5,574 nt of DNA from contig CAJKKJ010000071.1 of the NCBI GenBank assembly GCA_905200435.1, positions 1-5,574 on the forward strand, written 5' to 3'. This document shows positions 1-5,260 of this stretch, piece by piece. Position numbers and translations under genes: made by a program. Each line of letters opens with the position of its first letter. The first letter of the stretch is position 1. The DNA is from an uncultured Bacillota bacterium (GTDB lineage Bacteria; Bacillota_I; Bacilli_A; RF39; UBA660). Under the pieces are notes generated by a model that was not told the DNA's origin, did not search any database, and saw only the letters and a list, made by a program, of their open reading frames with translations.

Positions 1-44
1 TGGAAAAAATATGTTTGACGATAATATCAAAGATTTTAAATTAT

Positions 45-76
45 AAAAAGAAGAAAATTATTTTTTTCTTCTTTTT
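45..76 (-). terminator. AT-rich hairpin overlapping the end of divIC (possible terminator)
   Basis: Perfect 13-bp inverted repeat: arms 45-57 and 64-76, 6-nt loop containing the divIC stop codon. The stem is nearly all A/U with three G-C pairs. On the minus strand it is followed by only a short, broken U-run, so it is a weak terminator candidate. The purine/pyrimidine arms partly follow from the Lys/Arg codons at the protein's C-terminus, so the symmetry may be a by-product of coding. The remaining bases 1-44 show no gene. Confidence 0.35.
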
Positions 77-456
77 TTATGCAAAATAAATACTGATATT
101 AATATAACTCCAGCACATGCAGAAATAATATATATATACTTATAATTAGGTTTCTTTTCTTCTACATTTTTAGTTTCATTATTCTCATCAATTTTTAAAG
201 CATATTCGCCATCTTTTGTATATAAATAATGTTCTCTAGCATATCTCGCAATATATTCCTTATCATTAAGTTTTAAAATATCCGTTTTAAGTTTATCTTC
301 ATTTTCTTTTAATTGTAACAATTCACTCTCTAATTTTTTTTCTTTGTCACTCAAAGTTTTTAATTTAATAACATATGAAAATGCAGTAATACATGAATAC
401 ATAATTATTCTTAAAACAAGTTTTACAATCGATTTCTTTACCTTTCTCTTTTTCAT
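58..456 (-). CDS. divIC: DivIC/FtsB-like septum formation initiator with an extra C-terminal membrane helix
   Basis: A 132-residue bitopic-type division protein. Visible in order: a basic N-terminus, a membrane helix at about 10-31, a charged heptad-like coiled coil at about 33-62, and the family's conserved segment at about 64-89 (LNDKEYIARYARE, then GEYALKI). Family knowledge: DivIC/FtsB forms a complex with FtsL and DivIB/FtsQ at the septum, coiled coil outside the membrane. Unusually, the protein continues through an Asn/Glu/Lys linker into a second hydrophobic helix (about 107-125) and a basic HKKRRKK tail, so both ends should be cytoplasmic. Start ATG at 456 is preceded by a GGTGAT-type ribosome site a few bases upstream and lies 23 nt after yabQ. 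The order yabP-yabQ-divIC supports the call. Stop is TAA at 60-58. Confidence 0.82.
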   Translation of the reverse strand: MKKRKVKKSIVKLVLRIIMYSCITAFSYVIKLKTLSDKEKKLESELLQLKENEDKLKTDILKLNDKEYIARYAREHYLYTKDGEYALKIDENNETKNVEEKKPNYKYIYIISACAGVILISVFILHKKRRKK

Positions 457-479
457 ATGATCACCACTATTATTATATA

Positions 480-755
480 TTATTGTATTTTATTTTTCAA
501 TAGGGCTTTACATATATATAAACCAAATAAAAAAGTAAAAACTAAATTTATGTTTAAAATACCATCATTAATTTGTTTTAAAAGAAAAAAATACAAAACA
601 CCATTTGTTAAACCAAATAATATAGATATAATTACCTTACGATATATATTTTTATTATATATAAGTATTTTAATAAGTTTTAAAATTATATAAAAAATAA
701 ATCCATAAATAAATGAGAAAATACTCATTTTTATTTGTATATTTAAAGGAATCAT
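480..755 (-). CDS. yabQ: YabQ-like spore cortex membrane protein, short form
   Basis: A 91-residue, very hydrophobic protein with three predicted membrane segments at about 8-32, 41-59 and 69-86. The C-terminal stretch around residues 62-82 (INDGILNINLVFTFLFGLY) resembles the YabQ pattern of an N-D/G-G turn followed by a Gly-containing helix. Family knowledge: YabQ is made in the mother cell during sporulation, sits in the outer forespore membrane and is needed for cortex formation. The ATG at 755 overlaps the TGA stop of yabP by four bases (ATGA), implying translational coupling; no clear separate ribosome site is seen. It is much shorter than the B. subtilis protein (roughly 200 residues), lacking the C-terminal region. 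The assignment rests as much on gene order (yabP before, divIC after) as on sequence. Confidence 0.75.
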   Translation of the reverse strand: MIPLNIQIKMSIFSFIYGFIFYIILKLIKILIYNKNIYRKVIISILFGLTNGVLYFFLLKQINDGILNINLVFTFLFGLYICKALLKNKIQ

Positions 756-1039
756 TTAAATAATTTACTAAATACACTTTCTTCTTTTTCTTTTTTATTT
801 AATGTTTCTTTATAACTAAAACTATTTACTTTTCCTTTAATAGAAACATTGCCTTGATAAGTATCTAATTTTATTATTTCCAAATCATTTCCTTTAATAT
901 TTATAAATCCCATATTGGTTTCAAGTAAAAATTCTTCATTATCAAAATTCTCAATTTTTTTTACACCAGTAATAACAATATTTTTTCTTTCATTTATGGT
1001 AACACTATGTCCACTTATAACATCTATTCCTTTATCCAT
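752..1039 (-). CDS. yabP: YabP-like sporulation protein (YabP/YqfC family)
   Basis: A 95-residue soluble protein with no signal peptide or membrane helix. It fits the YabP/YqfC family: GHSVTINERKNIVITGVKKI near the N-terminus (residues 10-29), then FDNEEFLLETNMGFINIKG (32-50), then repeated short beta-strands ending near residue 77. The tail is charged (KKEKEE). Family knowledge: YabP is a mother-cell (sigma-E) sporulation protein that works with YabQ in cortex assembly. The start is firm: a textbook AGGAGG (1053-1048) lies 8 nt upstream of ATG 1039. It ends in TGA, overlapping the yabQ start. The sipW-like gene ends 47 nt upstream with a terminator between them, so this is probably the first gene of its own unit, although I could not identify a promoter. 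Confidence 0.85.
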   Translation of the reverse strand: MDKGIDVISGHSVTINERKNIVITGVKKIENFDNEEFLLETNMGFINIKGNDLEIIKLDTYQGNVSIKGKVNSFSYKETLNKKEKEESVFSKLFK

Positions 1040-1047
1040 ATATATAT

Positions 1048-1053
1048 CCTCCT
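1048..1053 (-). promoter_or_regulatory. Ribosome binding site of yabP
   Basis: Perfect AGGAGG on the minus strand, separated from the yabP ATG by 8 nt (ATATATAT). It is the strongest Shine-Dalgarno match in the window and fixes the yabP start. Confidence 0.85.
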
Positions 1054-1065
1054 AAAAAATAATAT

Positions 1066-1103
1066 GAAAAAAATAAAAAAAAAGACCTATAATTCTAGAT
1101 CTT
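1066..1103 (-). terminator. Rho-independent terminator at the end of the sipW/tasA-like operon
   Basis: On the minus strand an 8-bp stem (arms 1103-1096 and 1089-1082, one G-U pair, 6-nt loop) is followed at once by a long U-run interrupted by a single A, down to about 1067. The stem overlaps the last codons and TAG stop of the signal peptidase gene. It separates the fibre operon from yabP-yabQ-divIC. The stem is short, so some readthrough is possible. Confidence 0.72.
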
Positions 1104-1710
1104 CTTGTTTTGTTCTCAATAATGAATACATTACTTTTAAACCAATTAATACAATAAGCACAGATGCAAGTCCTATTGGTGATTGTACAAATAAAATTAC
1201 TTTTCCCAAATATGGAATATGGAAAATTGTTTTTCCAACTGCCTGACTCTTTTTTATAGGAGGATCATCAGTATTATTTGCATCTCCTCTAGTTGTATAT
1301 GTATCATCAGTTACATTTACAATTCTATGTGTTACAAGAATACTTCCATCTCTATAAGTTAATATATCACGCAACTTATATTCAGGTTCAGCATGAATAA
1401 CAATTACCTCACCAGTCATAATAGTAGGTTCCATACTACCACTTAAAACAATAAGAGCACTATAACCACCAACCATTGGAACATCGACTTTTAAAATAAA
1501 CTTAACTATAATTGCATACCAACATGCTATAATTACAATAATTGTAAATATTGAAACAAAAACATCTCTAACTTTTTGTAAAGCACCTTTTTTAGTTTTT
1601 TTAACTTCCTTCTTATCTTCTTCAAAAAGTTTTTCTAATTTTTCTTCTCTTTCAAATGTATCAATTACCGGTTCAATTTTTTGGGTTCTAGATAATCTAC
1701 TTTTTGCCAT
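1087..1710 (-). CDS. sipW: SipW-like (ER-type) signal peptidase I
   Basis: A membrane serine protease that removes signal peptides at the outer face of the membrane. With the chosen start it has 207 residues: a charged cytoplasmic N-terminus (1-49), a membrane helix at about 50-71, a catalytic domain, and a second helix at about 179-197 with a short cytoplasmic tail. The nucleophile box is LSGSMEPT (Ser92). The second box is VTHRIV, with His128 in place of the usual bacterial Lys; that marks the SipW/eukaryotic-archaeal S26B type. A GDANNTDD box follows (about 142-149). Family knowledge: SipW processes TasA-class proteins, and two such genes lie upstream. ATG 1710 is preferred because AAAGG (1724-1720) lies 9 nt upstream; an in-frame GTG at 1719 would add three residues but touches that site. 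The start sits one base after the previous stop, so translation is probably coupled. Confidence 0.92.
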   Translation of the reverse strand: MAKSRLSRTQKIEPVIDTFEREEKLEKLFEEDKKEVKKTKKGALQKVRDVFVSIFTIIVIIACWYAIIVKFILKVDVPMVGGYSALIVLSGSMEPTIMTGEVIVIHAEPEYKLRDILTYRDGSILVTHRIVNVTDDTYTTRGDANNTDDPPIKKSQAVGKTIFHIPYLGKVILFVQSPIGLASVLIVLIGLKVMYSLLRTKQEDLEL

Positions 1711-1711
1711 A

Positions 1712-3763
1712 TTACTCACCCTTTGCAGTTACATTAATTGTTATAGTATAAGTTGCTAAATCTAGTTCACCAATTGATGTATCATTATCACTATCTTTCC
1801 AGAACCATTCTATAACATAATTATCTGTTTTATTTGGACTCAATGTTACTTCATTAGTTATAATTTCAGAAGCTTTTTTCCATCCATTTAAATACAGATT
1901 ATTTCTTTTAATTCGGTACAATAAATTAATATTATACTTATTTTCTTCCATATATGTTATTTTATATTTAATATCTTTTTTTGTTGTATTTTTAACAGAA
2001 AAACTATATTCGCCATAAGATCTTGGTGCGATTATTTGAACATTCTCATTATCAGATACACAACTTTTTATACAGGTACCATTATCATTATAACAATTTA
2101 TGTCACATACACCATCACCATCAATATCAATATTTTTTTCTGGCCATCCATCACCATCAGTATCACAATTCATCTTACAAACACCTGAATTAGTTTCTTG
2201 ATTCATCAAATTATCATCAGGTTTTTCATCATCATTTTTATCTACATTAAAATGTGGTTCTTGATCGCCATTATAGTCAATATTAATATCTGGTTTACCA
2301 TCACCATTAGTATCACAATTGACATTACATTTACCATCTTTATCAGTATCAATATTTAAATCAGGTTTACTATCACCATCAGTATCACAATTTAATTTAC
2401 ATTTACCATTATCATCAGTACAATTAATATCGCACTTACCATCACCATCTAAATCAATATTTTTTTCTGGCCATCCATTGCCATCAGTGTCACAATTCAT
2501 TTTACACTTGCCATTTTCATCTTTTTGGTCAGTCTGATTAGAATTATCTGGTTCTTTATTAAAGTGTGGTTCTTTATCTCCATTATAATCTATATTAGTA
2601 TCAGGTATACCATCGCCATTTTTATCACAATTGACATTACATTTACCGTCACCATCAGTATCAATATTAATATCAGGTTTATTATCATTATTAGTGTCAC
2701 AATTTAAATCACATTTACCATCACCATTAGTATCACAGTTTAAATCACATTTACCATCATCATTAGTATCGCAATTTAAATCACATTTGCCATCACCATT
2801 GGTATCACAATTTATCAAACATTTACCTTGATTATTGTAACAATTATATTCACATTTGCCATCATTGTTTATATCAATATTTTTATCTGGCCATCCATCA
2901 TTATCAGTATCACAATTCATTTTGCAATTACCATAACCATCATCTTGGTTCATTGGATTATCTCCATTTCCATTATCATCAGGATTAACATCAAAATGAG
3001 GATCTCTATCACCATTATAATCTATATTAGTATCCGGTTTACCATCACCATCGGTATCACAGTTTAAATCGCATATACCATCATCATCTATATCAACATT
3101 AGTATCTGGCCATCCATCACCATCAACATCACAGTTTTTTATACATTTGCCATTACTATCAACTTGATTCATTTTATTTTCATCAGGATTTTTATCTTTA
3201 TCAGTATCAACATTGTAATGTGGTTTTAAATCACCTTTCCAGTCAATATTATAATCAGGAATTCCATCCCCATTAACATCACAGTTAATATCACAAATAC
3301 CATCATTATCTAAATCAACATTGATGTTATAATACAAATCAACATATCTATTACCTTTTTTAGCGCTATCAAATATTTTAATATTTTGACCTATTTCCCA
3401 TTCTTTGCCATCGCCTTCAATAACAAATAAGCTCTTATTTTGATCTGGTCTTTTAATAAAATCAAACCAATTATTCTTAAGTCCAAAATATATTAAAGCA
3501 ATTAAACCACCTAATAAAATTAAACCAAAGAAAATCCATAATATTATTGGTTTTTTCTTTTTATATATAGCAGTTACAACTAAATCTTTTTTTACATTAG
3601 TAAATTCATTATCCCATTTAGAAAACTTATACCCATCATGTTCTAAAGGTTCAGGAGCTGTTGCATTACCACCTTCAGTAACAATTTCTTTTTTTATTAC
3701 TTCATCATTAACTTCATCTTTAAAGGTAACAACAAACTCTTTTAATTCGATTATATCTTCCAT
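1712..3763 (-). CDS. Membrane-anchored Asp/Cys calcium-loop repeat protein with C-terminal TasA-like domain
   Basis: A 683-residue protein of unrecognised exact function. In order: (1) residues about 9-67, a beta-grasp unit of the InlB B-repeat/Flg_new type (VVTF, GYKFSKWD, LVVTAIYK); (2) KKKK and a membrane helix at about 73-95, with no cleavable signal, predicted N-terminus inside; (3) a linker; (4) residues about 149-568, about twenty thrombospondin-3/dockerin-like loops (DTDGDGKPD, DTNGDGKCD) with 17 CxxxC pairs holding all 34 cysteines, arranged in four larger repeats; (5) residues about 575-683, a TasA/camelysin-like domain (IAPRSYGE, then IEWFWKD, then TITINVTA) resembling both upstream proteins. 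ATG 3763 follows GGGAG at an 8-nt gap. Inference: an extracellular calcium-stabilised stalk tethering or nucleating TasA-like fibres, analogous in role to TapA. It could instead be an adhesin. No LPXTG sorting motif is present. Confidence 0.85.
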   Translation of the reverse strand: MEDIIELKEFVVTFKDEVNDEVIKKEIVTEGGNATAPEPLEHDGYKFSKWDNEFTNVKKDLVVTAIYKKKKPIILWIFFGLILLGGLIALIYFGLKNNWFDFIKRPDQNKSLFVIEGDGKEWEIGQNIKIFDSAKKGNRYVDLYYNINVDLDNDGICDINCDVNGDGIPDYNIDWKGDLKPHYNVDTDKDKNPDENKMNQVDSNGKCIKNCDVDGDGWPDTNVDIDDDGICDLNCDTDGDGKPDTNIDYNGDRDPHFDVNPDDNGNGDNPMNQDDGYGNCKMNCDTDNDGWPDKNIDINNDGKCEYNCYNNQGKCLINCDTNGDGKCDLNCDTNDDGKCDLNCDTNGDGKCDLNCDTNNDNKPDINIDTDGDGKCNVNCDKNGDGIPDTNIDYNGDKEPHFNKEPDNSNQTDQKDENGKCKMNCDTDGNGWPEKNIDLDGDGKCDINCTDDNGKCKLNCDTDGDSKPDLNIDTDKDGKCNVNCDTNGDGKPDINIDYNGDQEPHFNVDKNDDEKPDDNLMNQETNSGVCKMNCDTDGDGWPEKNIDIDGDGVCDINCYNDNGTCIKSCVSDNENVQIIAPRSYGEYSFSVKNTTKKDIKYKITYMEENKYNINLLYRIKRNNLYLNGWKKASEIITNEVTLSPNKTDNYVIEWFWKDSDNDTSIGELDLATYTITINVTAKGE
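2060..3319 (-). repeat. Coding repeat region: calcium-loop/CxxxC repeats in four super-repeats
   Basis: Encodes residues about 149-568. Basic 12-residue units (pattern DxNGDGxCDxNC) alternate with Cys-free loops (DGWPxxNID, NIDYNGDxEPHFN). Four super-repeats begin at the NIDxxGDxxPH segment (residues about 172, 246, 390 and 495), each running through an MNQ-like linker (degenerate in the third) to a CDxDxxGWP segment. On the + strand the DGWP codons recur as ggccatcc near 2142, 2469, 2889 and 3108. First cysteines of successive pairs are spaced mostly 12, 24 or 49-50 residues apart, with 11-residue steps at three NxGxC junctions. Confidence 0.9.
2699..2806 (-). repeat. Three tandem 36-nt near-identical units
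   Basis: Units 2699-2734, 2735-2770 and 2771-2806 encode three consecutive 12-residue repeats (DTNGDGKCDLNC, one with DTNDDG). They differ at only two to five positions pairwise, far less than other repeats in the gene, which suggests recent tandem duplication. Confidence 0.9.
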
Positions 3764-3787
3764 AAATCACTCTCCCATACAATTTAG

Positions 3788-3840
3788 TCCTCATTAAAAA
3801 GCACCATTAAAAGTACTCTTTAATGAGGATTAAACCTCAT
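3788..3840 (-). other. Overlapping alternative hairpins between the tasA-like gene and the repeat-protein gene
   Basis: Two mutually exclusive stems on the minus-strand transcript. Hairpin A pairs ATGAGG (3840-3835) with CCTCAT (3828-3823) around a 6-nt loop. Hairpin B pairs an 11-nt arm (3829-3819) with 3798-3788, perfect match. Both need bases 3828-3823. Hairpin A begins 7 nt after the stop codon of the tasA-like gene. No U-run follows B, so it is not a classical terminator. Likely roles are 3'-end stabilisation of the upstream mRNA or partial attenuation, lowering expression of the anchor gene relative to the subunit. Confidence 0.6.
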
Positions 3841-3847
3841 CTAGATA

Positions 3848-4483
3848 TTAAGCAGCTGGTTTTTGTTTTACAGTTGCAGAAACATCTAATGTAATTTTTT
3901 TACCAGCAAGTAAGTTATCTACTGAAGTTCCATCTGTACCCATTTCTGAACCAATCCATTTCCAGTAAATAGTTGTTGTTACTTTACCAGTTTTAGCAGC
4001 AAGTGCAATATTTGAAACTGTTGCACTAGCCATATCAGCATAGTCATGAGGAGCTGTTCCATTAACATCAACTTCCTCAGCACAAGTATCACCAACAAAT
4101 GCTACTTTACAGAATTTAAATTTAGCTGCATAAGTGCTTAATTTAGCTGGGTTCGTATCGTCTGTATCAGTAACTGTAGCATTATATAAATCAATCCATG
4201 CTACTGCTTCAACATCACTTAAATTTTCAAGAGTGATAGGAATTTCTCCTGTAGAACCTGGAGCAATTGCATCGCCCATTGAAATTGTACCACTATTAGA
4301 TGTTTCATCACTAGATGTAATATCATTAAATTTTGTTGACCAGCTACTAATTAAACCTTTGTTTCCTTCAGCTGTAACAGTAGAACCAAATCCTGCGTAA
4401 ATTGCTGTACCCATACCTACTAAAGCAAGAAGAGCGCAAACAACAGCTAACACTTTCATTTGATTTTTTTTCATATCATTCAT
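3848..4483 (-). CDS. TasA/camelysin-like secreted protein, probable major fibre subunit
   Basis: A 211-residue exported protein. It starts with a SipW-class signal peptide: basic KK, hydrophobic core at about 10-26, and a GMGTAIYAGFG region with likely cleavage near residues 27-30. The mature part is a predicted beta-sandwich with segments GLISSWST (43-50), IAPGSTGEIPITLEN (73-87), TTTIYWKW (169-176) and ITLDVSATV (197-205), all shared with the 4569-5093 product. C125 and C134 could form a disulfide. Family knowledge: TasA-class proteins are cut by SipW and assemble by donor-strand exchange into extracellular fibres. I start at ATG 4483 because GGAAGG (4500-4495) lies 11 nt upstream; an in-frame ATG at 4513 would add MLNNRKEKKK but has no ribosome site. 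Ala/Thr/Gly/Val-rich and less AT-rich than its neighbours, as expected for an abundant product. TAA stop. Confidence 0.85.
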   Translation of the reverse strand: MNDMKKNQMKVLAVVCALLALVGMGTAIYAGFGSTVTAEGNKGLISSWSTKFNDITSSDETSNSGTISMGDAIAPGSTGEIPITLENLSDVEAVAWIDLYNATVTDTDDTNPAKLSTYAAKFKFCKVAFVGDTCAEEVDVNGTAPHDYADMASATVSNIALAAKTGKVTTTIYWKWIGSEMGTDGTSVDNLLAGKKITLDVSATVKQKPAA

Positions 4484-4511
4484 TTTCTTTTTTTCCTTCC
4501 TATTATTTAAC

Positions 4512-4527
4512 ATTTAAATATTTAAAT
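4512..4527. repeat. 16-bp perfect AT palindrome upstream of the tasA-like gene
   Basis: ATTTAAATATTTAAAT is its own reverse complement. It lies between the hairpin at 4535-4562 and the ribosome site of the tasA-like gene. In a genome this AT-rich, such palindromes arise readily by chance; a regulatory role is only possible. Confidence 0.4.
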
Positions 4528-4534
4528 ATATGTA

Positions 4535-4562
4535 AAGATCCAATCGTGCCTTATCGAATCTT
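4535..4562 (-). other. Intergenic hairpin between the two TasA-like genes
   Basis: Seven-pair stem with one G-U pair: minus-strand arms 4562-4556 and 4541-4535, 14-nt loop. It starts 6 nt after the stop of the upstream gene. Only a short UUU follows, so it is at best a weak terminator or a processing/stability element. Like the 3788-3840 structure, it sits immediately after a tasA-like gene. Confidence 0.4.
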
Positions 4563-4568
4563 AACACC

Positions 4569-5093
4569 TTAAGCTACCTGAGATCCAACAATAACAATAT
4601 CAAATGATAAAATTGTACCTTCTACAATATTTTCATTTTCGCCTGTTTCGTCCCATTTCCAATAGATTGTTATTTTTTTATACATATTTTCTCCAAATAA
4701 AATTTTTCCTTTTATAACATCGGAATTTAAATTAATCTTATTTGTATAATTGTTATCCAAATAGAAATTCAAATTCTTAGGTTTTCCTTTCAAATTTTGA
4801 AATGTTACTGTATAAAAAACAGCCATATCAGTCCCATTAGCATCTAGGTTTAATTCAAACTCACCATATGAACCAGGCGCTAACATACCATTTTGAGTAT
4901 TCTTAGCATTTGTTCCCATATTAATCATAAATGTTGTAGGTTTTCCATTAACACTAAAACTCCAGTTTGCAATAGAACCCATTGTTTTTCCTCTAGGACT
5001 TGATTTATAGAGTGAATAAGAAGCACCAGCAATACCTAATAAAGAAACAGCCATGCCTAATATTATAAATAAGTATATCTTTTTTTCTTTCAT
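4569..5093 (-). CDS. Small TasA/camelysin-like secreted protein (minor fibre subunit?)
   Basis: A 174-residue exported protein, first gene of the operon. N-terminal signal: MKEKK, hydrophobic core at about 6-23, then GIAGASYSLY, with SipW-type cleavage likely around 24-27. The mature protein matches the downstream paralogue in order: GSIANWSFS (39-47), LAPGSYGEFELNL (71-83), ITIYWKWDE (141-149) and a final beta-strand ILSFDIVIVGS (161-171). It has no cysteine. It is more AT-rich and Lys/Asn-rich than the paralogue, so probably a minor subunit, chaperone-like component or fibre tip; which of these cannot be told from sequence. ATG 5093 is preceded by AAGGTG (5103-5098) at a 4-nt gap, with a GAGAGG a little further upstream. 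The strong promoter at 5130-5158 drives it. TAA stop; 85 nt to the next start. Confidence 0.82.
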   Translation of the reverse strand: MKEKKIYLFIILGMAVSLLGIAGASYSLYKSSPRGKTMGSIANWSFSVNGKPTTFMINMGTNAKNTQNGMLAPGSYGEFELNLDANGTDMAVFYTVTFQNLKGKPKNLNFYLDNNYTNKINLNSDVIKGKILFGENMYKKITIYWKWDETGENENIVEGTILSFDIVIVGSQVA

Positions 5094-5129
5094 TGGACAC
5101 CTTACTTTCCTCTCTACTCTACTATAATA

Positions 5130-5158
5130 ATTTTAAACTATCTAACCAAATTTGTCAA
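5130..5158 (-). promoter_or_regulatory. Sigma-A-type promoter of the fibre operon
   Basis: Minus strand: TTGACA (5158-5153), a 17-nt spacer, and TAAAAT (5135-5130). The -35 is perfect and the -10 matches five of six positions. Transcription would start near 5123, giving a leader of about 30 nt before ATG 5093. Confidence 0.78.
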
Positions 5159-5251
5159 TTATTCTTTTAAATAATTTACACATTTAGTTTTACCAATTTT
5201 TAATAAATTATAAAATTTGCTTATTTTTTCGTATTTTTATTCATTTTTTTA

Positions 5252-5260
5252 TGATATACT
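5252..5260 (+). promoter_or_regulatory. Extended -10 promoter candidate for the rnfC-like gene
   Basis: TGATATACT contains an extended TGn motif and a -10 hexamer TATACT (five of six). No recognisable -35 lies at 16-18 nt upstream. Predicted transcription start near 5267 leaves a leader of only about 13 nt, just enough for the GGATGAT ribosome site at 5268-5274. Confidence 0.45.

Noticed and set aside
40..45. Minus-strand TATAAT after divIC as a promoter for a gene beyond the left edge
   Set aside because: No -35 at the proper distance and the downstream sequence is cut off, so it cannot be supported.
15..47. + strand promoter (TTGACG with TATAAA) at the left edge
   Set aside because: The spacer is 21 nt and the promoter would read into the antisense strand of divIC with no gene downstream.
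752..755. Mycoplasma-type code in which UGA encodes Trp
   Set aside because: TGA is a sensible stop for yabP, overlapping the yabQ ATG, and Trp codons in the window are TGG.
1059..1066. Sigma-E-like -10 element (CATATTAT) ahead of yabP
   Set aside because: Transcription would begin within the AGGAGG ribosome site, and the upstream U-run offers no convincing -35.
457..1246. Short + strand open frames at 457-693 and 1007-1246
   Set aside because: They overlap well-supported minus-strand genes (yabQ, yabP, sipW), have no recognisable domain and no ribosome site.
2699..2806. 36-nt regular repeats that could suggest a CRISPR array
   Set aside because: Units are directly contiguous with no spacers, keep a single reading frame and encode a clear protein repeat.
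2319..3067. Open frames on the + strand across the repeat region (2319-2537, 2525-2707, 2631-2831, 2828-3067)
   Set aside because: They are antisense mirrors of the Asp/Asn/Gly-rich repeat codons, giving low-complexity Ser/Leu/His or Ile/Thr strings with no ribosome sites.
4134..4400. + strand open frame inside the tasA-like gene
   Set aside because: Antisense shadow of a gene with a signal peptide and conserved segments; no family resemblance of its own.
4515..4543. Possible separate promoter for the tasA-like gene (TTGGAT, 17 nt, TATTTA)
   Set aside because: The -10 matches only half the consensus positions; in such AT-rich DNA this is expected by chance.
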